NCBI GenBank assembly: GCA_014360945.1
Contig: JACIWM010000037.1
Location: 1 to 11,454 of the forward strand
From: Candidatus Bipolaricaulota bacterium
GTDB lineage: Bacteria > Bipolaricaulota > Bipolaricaulia > Bipolaricaulales > Bipolaricaulaceae
Direction of reading: 5' to 3'
DNA: 11,454 nucleotides
This document shows positions 6,594 through 11,454 of this stretch, one piece after another; within the stretch, counting starts at the first letter, position 1; every line of letters starts with the position of its first letter. The notes below the pieces were generated by a model that saw only the letters and a list, made by a program, of their open reading frames with translations, made no database searches and was not told the DNA's origin. A program made the translations under genes and the position numbers.

Positions 6594-6954
6594 GGGGGTG
6601 ACCGGACTCGACGGGAACACCGAGGCCGAGGTAGCAAGCGGAGCTCCCGTTCGCTCCTAAAACCACGGGAACGGCAAAATAAATGCCGACTACGCTTACG
6701 TTCCTGCTTACGCCCTGAACTAGTGCGTAAGCCGTCCGCGGTCCCCTCGCCCGCGGGGGATCGTTGGGCGTGACCCAAGCGGGCTAGCCCAAGGGCCCTG
6801 GCCCCGGGGCCGAGGGCGAGAACTTATGGGGCTTGGGGCCGAGCGATCCTGCCCGTGGGAGCGCGAGGCCCGAGAGGAAAAACACGGGCTAAGCTTGTAG
6901 AGGCCGAGGCCAAGGTGTTTTCGGACGGGGGTTCAACTCCCCCCACCTCCACCA
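6594..6954 (+). ncRNA. ssrA: Transfer-messenger RNA (tmRNA)
   Basis: This RNA of about 361 nt rescues stalled ribosomes by acting first as an alanyl-tRNA and then as a short message for a degradation tag. The 5' end GGGGGTGACCGGACTCGACGGG carries the universal tmRNA start pattern. Its first seven bases pair with CACCTCC at 6944-6950, with a G-U pair at the third position, followed by A and an encoded CCA at 6952-6954. A T-arm of GGGGG/CCCCC around TTCAACT is perfect. AACACC near the 5' end pairs with GGTGTT near the 3' end (helix 2), and the conserved CGGGCTAAGCTTGTAGAGG segment precedes it. The interior is GC-rich and suited to pseudoknots. From memory the order resembles Thermus tmRNA. It is a one-piece tmRNA with the tag reading frame inside. 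Confidence 0.96.
6685..6723 (+). other. tmRNA tag-peptide reading frame
   Basis: By alignment with Thermus tmRNA (ACGGCA...TGCC), the resume codon is GCC at 6685. The frame then encodes ADYAYVPAYALN and stops at TAG 6721-6723. The same frame is open back to GGC at 6673, which would add GKIN, so the exact resume codon is inferred. Directly downstream an 8-bp stem, GCTTACGC (6706-6713) with GCGTAAGC (6725-6732), forms helix 5, and the stop codon lies in its 11-nt loop, a usual position. The tag ends in ALN, whereas most known tags end in ALAA. Confidence 0.7.
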
Positions 6955-6958
6955 GGGC

Positions 6959-7032
6959 TAGGGCGTAGCCAAGCGGTAAGGCAGCGGGCTTTGGACCCGC
7001 GATCGGAGGTTCGAATCCTCCCGCCCTAGCCA
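6959..7032 (+). tRNA. tRNA-Gln (anticodon UUG)
   Basis: A full cloverleaf folds here. The acceptor TAGGGCG pairs with CGCCCTA (7022-7028), with G as discriminator base and an encoded CCA at 7030-7032. The D-arm is GCC AAGCGGTAA GGC. The anticodon stem GCGGG/CCCGC holds the loop CTTTGGA with TTG at 6991-6993, and the T-arm is GGAGG TTCGAAT CCTCC. The U at position 1 and the D-arm match the usual bacterial tRNA-Gln. It lies 4 nt after the tmRNA, so both are probably cut from one transcript. Its 3' end overlaps the end of the convergent HD-GYP gene. Confidence 0.97.
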
Positions 7033-8834
7033 AAGGTAAAGCCCCGGGCGAACACGGCCCGACAGGCGCTGGCTGCGTTTTGGTCATACTTCTCCGCGTT
7101 TTGGATCTCCTCGAAAGCCTTGTCCAAACCCAGAGCTGGTCGGTAGGGGCGAAACGAGCTTATGGCCTCCACCACGTCGGCTACCGCCAAAATTCGTGCT
7201 TCAAGGAGTATTTCCTCACCTTTAAGGCCGCGGGGGTAACCCGAGCCGTCCAGCCGTTCGTGGTGCTGCCGAACGATTTCCGCCACCGGCCAGGGGAACT
7301 CCACATTGCACAAAAGCTCGTAGCCCACATCCGGATGGGTGCGGATGAGGGCCATCTCGTGGTCACTGAGTTTGCCCGGCTTGCTCAAAATCTCGTTGGG
7401 CACAGCCAAAACTTTTCCTACATCGTGGAGAAGAGCGGCCACACGCAGCCCCTCCACCTGTTCCGGCGGAAGCCCAAGTTCCTCAGCTATCGCGCACGCC
7501 AGACGCGCCACGCGCTCCTGGTGCTTGGCGGTGAACGGGTCCTTGAGGCCCATGGCCGCGGAGAACGCGGCCACCACCTGCTCCAACAGTTTCTTCCGCT
7601 CCGCGGCCTCGCGGGCCAGGTTCTCCTTGGCTTTCGTGATCTCCTCAAATAGGCGGGCATTTTCCAAGGCGATGGCGGCCACATCGGCCAAGGCCTCAGC
7701 CAGCCGCGTCTCCTCCGCACCAAAAGCCGCAAGCTCCGGACTTTGGAGGTTTAAAACCCCGATTACGCGCTCCCCAATTTTCAAGGGAAGACAAAGCTCG
7801 CTTTGGCTGGGAAGCGCGCCGGGAATGAACCGGGGATCGTTGCGCACATCGGGAAGGTAGAGGGCCCTTCCAGTCCGGGCCACATAAGGCACGACGCCGC
7901 GCTCGGAGTGAAGGGGAAGCGAAGAAGGCCCAGGTGGAGTTCCCAAGGAGTGGGCTAGAAGCGTTACCTGCTCTCCTTCGATCACGAAAATCCCACAATC
8001 CTGAAGGCCCAAGATGTCGCGGGCTGCGTTCACCACAGCCTGGGCCACCTCTTCCGTGGTGCGGGCCAGAACAAGCTTCCGCCCAAAATCCCCAATCTTG
8101 GCGAGTTTTTCCTGGTAGCGGCGCAAAGGAGTTATGTCCTGGACGGTCCCTTCGTAGTACAAAACTTTGCCGCTTTTGTCCCGTACAGCTCGCGCGGACT
8201 CCACAACGAAGACTTTCTGCCCGTCCCTGGTGAGCCAAACGGCCTCATAGTTCGTGACAACCCCTTCTTTTTCCACGGCCTCCTGGAAGCGTGTCCGCGG
8301 CGATTCCGGAGCGAATCCCTCGCGAGAAAGATCCCGTTGAGCTAGCTCGGCGAGGGATTCATAGCCAAGGAGCTTCACCAAGGCCGGGTTGGCATAAAGG
8401 ATTTTGCCCTCCGGGGTGGTGCGGTAAAACCCAACCTGCGCGGTCTCCACGAGCTCTCGGAACCTTCCCGCCGTCTCCTCAGAAAGCTCTGTCCAGCTCG
8501 TCACCTGGGTCTCCAAGAGTTTTCGGGAGATGGGGATGGTCACGATATCGTCGAATCCCAGGGAAAGCCATTTCTCCACGGGCCTCCCTTGGGGAACGAT
8601 CACAAGCACGGGAAGGAACCGGAGCTCCGCCGTGGCCCGCTGTTTTAGGGAAAGGAGTTCATGTTTCCAAAGCTCAGCAAGCGCCTCCTCCACCAGAACC
8701 ACCGCGAGTTCCGAAGGAATTTCCGCGTTCAAAGCGTGGGTGAAACACGTCTCCAGGCCGAAATCCGCAAGGGCCGCGCTCAAAAGCTTTCGATCCGTGG
8801 GGTTGCGCACCAACACTAGGGCTTTTTTCATCAT
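7026..8834 (-). CDS. Pseudo-receiver/PAS/GAF/HD-GYP protein, predicted c-di-GMP phosphodiesterase
   Basis: This 602-residue cytoplasmic signalling protein has four modules. Residues 3-112 look like a response-regulator receiver, but the acidic pair is Arg10-Asn11, the phospho-Asp position is Glu49 or Glu50, and the conserved Lys is Ile100, so it should not be phosphorylated in the normal way. Residues 124-240 are a PAS sensor ending in TVQDIT, and 255-398 are a GAF domain. After a short probable coiled coil (about 400-420), residues 421-602 are an HD-GYP domain with His470-Asp471, His500, HHERLDGSGYP (524-534) and Asp553. This domain normally hydrolyses c-di-GMP. No membrane segment is seen. 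The start ATG 8834 overlaps the upstream KaiC-like gene as ATGA, with AAGGA about 9 nt upstream; ATG 8831 is an alternative. The TAG stop lies inside tRNA-Gln. Confidence 0.88.
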   Translation of the reverse strand: MMKKALVLVRNPTDRKLLSAALADFGLETCFTHALNAEIPSELAVVLVEEALAELWKHELLSLKQRATAELRFLPVLVIVPQGRPVEKWLSLGFDDIVTIPISRKLLETQVTSWTELSEETAGRFRELVETAQVGFYRTTPEGKILYANPALVKLLGYESLAELAQRDLSREGFAPESPRTRFQEAVEKEGVVTNYEAVWLTRDGQKVFVVESARAVRDKSGKVLYYEGTVQDITPLRRYQEKLAKIGDFGRKLVLARTTEEVAQAVVNAARDILGLQDCGIFVIEGEQVTLLAHSLGTPPGPSSLPLHSERGVVPYVARTGRALYLPDVRNDPRFIPGALPSQSELCLPLKIGERVIGVLNLQSPELAAFGAEETRLAEALADVAAIALENARLFEEITKAKENLAREAAERKKLLEQVVAAFSAAMGLKDPFTAKHQERVARLACAIAEELGLPPEQVEGLRVAALLHDVGKVLAVPNEILSKPGKLSDHEMALIRTHPDVGYELLCNVEFPWPVAEIVRQHHERLDGSGYPRGLKGEEILLEARILAVADVVEAISSFRPYRPALGLDKAFEEIQNAEKYDQNAASACRAVFARGFTFG

Positions 8835-10300
8835 CCTTCGCGTTCCTTTGTTTTGGCGATCCCGCTGAAAAAGCCGGGGATGCGTAACGGCTCCTCTCCC
8901 ACCCGCAATCCGTGCGGCGTGATTTGGAACTCCCGTACCTCCGGGCTTGCCCGGCCGCCGCGCTTCTTCAGGCACCCAATGGCCCGCAAAAGCTGGCCAA
9001 AGCGCTCCACGTACCGAAGAAGAATGGCATTGTCGAAGACGAAGCTCACCCCAAGCTCCGTGAGGGAGAGCTCCCCCACGATCTTCTCTATCTCCGTGAG
9101 CCAAAGGGAGGTGACCCCTTGGCTGGCCAAATAGGCGGCGAGGTTGTGGATGTGGGCGGTGAGGCTTCCGAACTCCTCCATGGCCAGGTTGTATCCCCGA
9201 AGGCTATCCAGCATCACCATTTTTCGACCTTCTTCCTCCACATGGCGGCGCACCAGTTGGAAGAATTCGTCGGGATAAAGAGTCAGAGGGCTGATGGCCA
9301 AGATCCTGATTTTTCCAGAATTGACGAGGGAGTGGAGGGGGATGCCCACGCCTTCGGTCCGGGCAAGCAAGGTCGCGGGCTGCTCCTCGAAGGTGTAGAG
9401 AACCCCGGGTATTCCGCGCTGGGCGGCGCTGGCCAGTATATTTAGCCCAAGGGTGGTCTTGCCCACACCCGCCGGCCCGCTGATCAGGGTCGCTGTCCCA
9501 GCCTCAAGCCCGCCATCGATGATCTGATCCAACCCAGGAATGCCGGTGCTGATCTTTTCCCCGACTTTCGCCGGGCCAACAAGCGGGAAAACCCGGTGGG
9601 GAAAAACTTCGATGCCTTGGGCAGTGATGCGCAAGGGATGCAGTCCCGGGAGGTAATCCGATCCCCGGAATTTCTCCACCTCCACCGCGCGCAGGTCCAC
9701 CAGCCGGCTCGGTCCCACCGTGCGCGTGAGGCGGAGAACCCCGTCCACCACCAGGGCCAGGGTCTTTTCCTCTGCTACATCCCCGGGCTCAGCAACAAGA
9801 ATGGTGGTGAGGCCTTGGGCGTTAAGGCGGCTCACCAAGCGAAGAAGGTTGCGGCGGAATTGGTAGAGATCCGGCGAGAGATCCTTGAGGATGGTGACAG
9901 GATCCAGGACCAGGCGTTGGGGATTATGCTCGGTTACAGCCTGCCAGATCCGGTCCCAAAGGAGGGGCTCCTCCACCTCGCTGGGCGGAAACACTCGGTA
10001 CTCCTGGAAACTTTCTTGGCCGGCGATTACTTGGGGGGAGAGATCTACGGTCTCGATTCCCCGCAGGTCCCAATTAAATCCGGCCGCGTTCTTCATGATT
10101 TCAGAAATGGGCTCGGCCAGCGTTATATACAGGCTCCGTTCGCCGTGCTTTGCGCCTTCCCGCAACCATTGGAGGGCCAAAATGGTCTTTCCCGTTCCCG
10201 GAGCTCCCACCACCAAATAGGTCCGACTGGGCAAGAAACCGCCAAGAAGGACTTCGTCCAGGCCAGGAATTCCAGTGGACACGCGCCGCGCCCCGTCCAT
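8831..10300 (-). CDS. KaiC-like tandem RecA-fold ATPase
   Basis: This 489-residue protein has two KaiC domains, each opening with STGIPGLD (8-15 and 251-258). CI has Walker A GAPGTGKT at 32-39 and a Walker B Asp near 133. CII has GPAGVGKT at 275-282 and Asp365. In CII the catalytic Glu pair is kept (Glu305, Glu306), while in CI it reads Ala62-Glu63. Aligned by eye to cyanobacterial KaiC, the autophosphorylation pair Ser431-Thr432 is Ser419-Phe420, and Thr426 matches Thr414. The C-terminal tail is short. True KaiC is a clock ATPase; proteins of this wider family act in varied signalling, so the cellular role is not known. A GGAAGGGGG ribosome site lies about 6 nt before the ATG. It is co-transcribed with the HD-GYP gene. 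No kaiA or kaiB is in the window. Confidence 0.9.
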   Translation of the reverse strand: MDGARRVSTGIPGLDEVLLGGFLPSRTYLVVGAPGTGKTILALQWLREGAKHGERSLYITLAEPISEIMKNAAGFNWDLRGIETVDLSPQVIAGQESFQEYRVFPPSEVEEPLLWDRIWQAVTEHNPQRLVLDPVTILKDLSPDLYQFRRNLLRLVSRLNAQGLTTILVAEPGDVAEEKTLALVVDGVLRLTRTVGPSRLVDLRAVEVEKFRGSDYLPGLHPLRITAQGIEVFPHRVFPLVGPAKVGEKISTGIPGLDQIIDGGLEAGTATLISGPAGVGKTTLGLNILASAAQRGIPGVLYTFEEQPATLLARTEGVGIPLHSLVNSGKIRILAISPLTLYPDEFFQLVRRHVEEEGRKMVMLDSLRGYNLAMEEFGSLTAHIHNLAAYLASQGVTSLWLTEIEKIVGELSLTELGVSFVFDNAILLRYVERFGQLLRAIGCLKKRGGRASPEVREFQITPHGLRVGEEPLRIPGFFSGIAKTKEREG

Positions 10301-10317
10301 GATGACCCCCTTCCCCC

Positions 10318-10323
10318 ATTATA
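10318..10323 (-). promoter_or_regulatory. -10 element for the KaiC-like/HD-GYP operon
   Basis: The minus strand reads a perfect TATAAT ending 17 nt before the KaiC-like ATG. A start near 10311 would leave a leader of only about 10 nt, holding little more than the ribosome site. No convincing -35 box is seen at 16-18 nt spacing. Confidence 0.55.
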
Positions 10324-10332
10324 GGTCGCATA

Positions 10333-10362
10333 TTGACCCCGTGCTTGGAAGCGGCCAAACTT
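10333..10362 (+). promoter_or_regulatory. Possible rnc promoter
   Basis: TTGACC at 10333-10338 matches the -35 consensus in five of six positions. The best -10 at 17-18 nt spacing is only CAAACT or AAACTT (10356-10362), a weak match. If used, transcription would begin almost at the rnc ATG, giving a leaderless or nearly leaderless message. Confidence 0.3.
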
Positions 10363-10369
10363 GGAGCTA

Positions 10370-11062
10370 ATGGGAAACTTCAGCGTTGTTACGCCCTTGG
10401 GCCTTTCCATCCCCAAGGATCTGTTGCGCATGGCCTTGGCCCATTCTTCCTACGCCAACGAGACGGGAGAGGAAAGCAACGAACGCCTGGAGTTCCTGGG
10501 CGATGCCGTCCTCAATTTGGCCGTGACGGAGATCCTTTTTCGCCGCTTCCCCGAGCGGGAGGAGGGCGAGCTCACGAAGATTCGGGCCGTGGTGGTGTCC
10601 CGTCCGGTATTGGCGGAGGTGGCTCGCCGCATCGAGCTGGGAAAACATCTCCTTTTGGGAAAAGGCGCGGAGGAAGCCGGAGCGCGGGAGCGGCCTTCCG
10701 TTCTGGCCTCCGCCCTGGAGGCCCTCCTTGGCGCAGCCTTCCTCGCCCACGGTTACCCGGCTGTGCGGGACCTCGTGGAAAAACTCTTCGCTTCGGAGAT
10801 CGCGCGCTACGCCCAGGAGAGCCCGGATTATAAATCGCTCCTTCAGGAACTTGTGCAGGCCCGGTTCGGGGAGCTTCCGGAATACCGGGTGGTGGCCGAG
10901 GAAGGCCCGGAACATAAAAAGGTGTTCACCGTGGAGGTTTTTGCCGGCGGACACTCCGCTTTGGGCCGAGGAAGATCCAAAAAGGAAGCAGAACAAGCGG
11001 CAGCAAAGCGCCTGTACCTCGCCCTCACCCAACCGGAAACCCAAGGCGATCCGGCAGCGTAA
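10370..11062 (+). CDS. rnc: Ribonuclease III
   Basis: This 230-residue endonuclease cuts double-stranded RNA in rRNA processing and mRNA control. The N-terminal catalytic domain contains the signature NERLEFLGD (37-45) with Glu38, Glu41 and Asp45, then Glu65 and Glu117. A double-stranded-RNA-binding domain (about 152-220) follows, with DYKSLLQELVQ at its start and a GRSKKEAEQAAAKRLYLAL ending. Numbering equals E. coli RNase III in the catalytic domain. The position of E. coli Asp114, a metal-site residue, is Ser114 here (codon TCC, 10709-10711). I chose ATG 10370, where GGAG lies only 3 nt upstream. A TTG at 10361 would add three residues and has no ribosome site. The gene diverges from the KaiC-like operon and is followed 32 nt later by a secreted-protein gene. 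Confidence 0.95.
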   Translation: MGNFSVVTPLGLSIPKDLLRMALAHSSYANETGEESNERLEFLGDAVLNLAVTEILFRRFPEREEGELTKIRAVVVSRPVLAEVARRIELGKHLLLGKGAEEAGARERPSVLASALEALLGAAFLAHGYPAVRDLVEKLFASEIARYAQESPDYKSLLQELVQARFGELPEYRVVAEEGPEHKKVFTVEVFAGGHSALGRGRSKKEAEQAAAKRLYLALTQPETQGDPAA

Positions 11063-11084
11063 GATAAGCGGGGATTTCCCCAAA

Positions 11085-11090
11085 AGGAGG
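11085..11090 (+). promoter_or_regulatory. Ribosome binding site of the downstream secreted-protein gene
   Basis: AGGAGG, within AAAAGGAGGAAGG, lies 4 nt before the ATG at 11095. It is among the strongest ribosome sites in the window and fixes the start of a gene that is cut by the window edge. Confidence 0.75.
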
Positions 11091-11094
11091 AAGG

Positions 11095-11454
11095 ATGCGG
11101 GCATGGATTTTCGTAGGCTTTTTCCTCTTGGGGGTTTTGGCCTTCGCCCAGCCCGAGGAGTTCCGCGACCTTGGATTTGGGAATAAACCGTTCAACCCCG
11201 ACGATGTAGGTCAGCTTTCTCGGGCAGTGATCCGCGATAACGACCCGGCCAATACTTATCCCATCTACTTCACCCGCGTGACCGTGGAGAACTTGGGCAC
11301 GGCCAAGCCCGAGGACATCGAGTGGGTGGAACTGCGCATGGAAACATCGTGCGGGAAAAACCTGGTCCTCGCCTGGGGACCGGGCTTTCCCGTGCGCCAG
11401 ATACTCCTCGACCGCAACCCTGAGGAACGCATGATTCTCGACGACGGCGAGGCT
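11095..11454 (+). CDS. Secreted protein of unknown function, N-terminal 120 residues (continues past window)
   Basis: The frame is open from ATG 11095 to the last base, so the 3' end is missing. The first 18 residues form a classical signal peptide: Arg2, a hydrophobic stretch FVGFFLLGVLAF, then an AFA cleavage site before Gln19. The mature part is acidic and hydrophilic. It has a segment YPIYFTRVTVENLGTA (about 61-76) that resembles the opening strands of CARDB-like or other immunoglobulin-fold extracellular domains, and one Cys near residue 90. I do not recognise the family. It may be co-transcribed with rnc, from which it is separated by 32 nt, but a functional link to RNase III is not implied. 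Export from the cytoplasm is well supported; the function is unknown. Confidence 0.75.
   Translation, partial: MRAWIFVGFFLLGVLAFAQPEEFRDLGFGNKPFNPDDVGQLSRAVIRDNDPANTYPIYFTRVTVENLGTAKPEDIEWVELRMETSCGKNLVLAWGPGFPVRQILLDRNPEERMILDDGEA

Noticed and set aside
7041..7062. CGGGC...GCCCG hairpin downstream of tRNA-Gln as a terminator
   Set aside because: The stem is 5 bp, no T-run follows, and the sequence codes for the end of the HD-GYP protein on the other strand.
6824..7087. 87-codon minus-strand ORF with GGFEPPIAGPKPAALPLG and GGVEPPSEN
   Set aside because: It is the reverse complement of the tmRNA 3' end and tRNA-Gln. Such EPP-containing products are a known artefact of calling genes across structural RNA.
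9596..10324. 242-codon plus-strand open frame
   Set aside because: It is fully antisense to the KaiC-like gene, whose motifs are clear, and shows no protein family features.
11070..11081. GGGGATTTCCCC palindrome after rnc as a terminator
   Set aside because: The stem is only 4-5 bp, has no T-run after it, and is followed at once by a ribosome site.

Overview
The window suggests a moderately GC-rich (roughly 60% by eye) bacterium. It carries a bacterial tmRNA, an RNase III and tightly overlapping bacterial-style operons. Several traits point to a deep-branching, possibly thermophilic lineage rather than a model phylum: a Thermus-like tmRNA layout, a separate aspartate carbamoyltransferase regulatory chain (PyrI), an archaeal-type stand-alone GMP synthase ATPase subunit and a KaiC-like double ATPase. 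An assignment such as Bipolaricaulota (OP1) would fit but is a guess; nothing here proves it.

Layout. Positions 1-4985 (+) hold a compressed de novo pyrimidine operon, pyrB (3' end only)-pyrI-pyrC-pyrF-pyrK-pyrD-pyrE, in which every gene touches or overlaps the next. It covers all steps from carbamoyl phosphate plus aspartate to UMP. No carAB is seen here. Positions 4988-6514 (-) hold xpt-guaA, converging on pyrE with only 2 nt between stop codons. Xpt makes XMP from xanthine and the GuaA ATPase subunit converts XMP to GMP, so the pair forms a short xanthine-to-GMP route. Around 6577-6584 two -10 boxes on opposite strands overlap, one for xpt and one for ssrA. ssrA (tmRNA, 6594-6954) is followed 4 nt later by tRNA-Gln(UUG) (6959-7032).

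Positions 7026-10300 (-) hold a two-gene signalling operon: a KaiC-like tandem RecA-fold ATPase and, overlapping it by ATGA, a 602-residue protein with a degenerate receiver, PAS, GAF and HD-GYP domains (predicted c-di-GMP phosphodiesterase). Its stop codon lies inside the acceptor stem of the convergent tRNA-Gln. Divergent from this operon are rnc (RNase III, 10370-11062) and the first 120 codons of an unidentified secreted protein (11095 to the window edge).

The most notable points are the KaiC/HD-GYP pair with its clock-like but altered residues, a predicted tmRNA tag ending in ALN rather than ALAA, the overlapping divergent promoters, the split GMP synthase, and a Ser in place of a metal-site Asp in RNase III. 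No CRISPR array, insertion sequence, phage gene or long gene-free stretch is present. The longest protein-free interval (6515-7025) is filled by promoters, tmRNA and tRNA.
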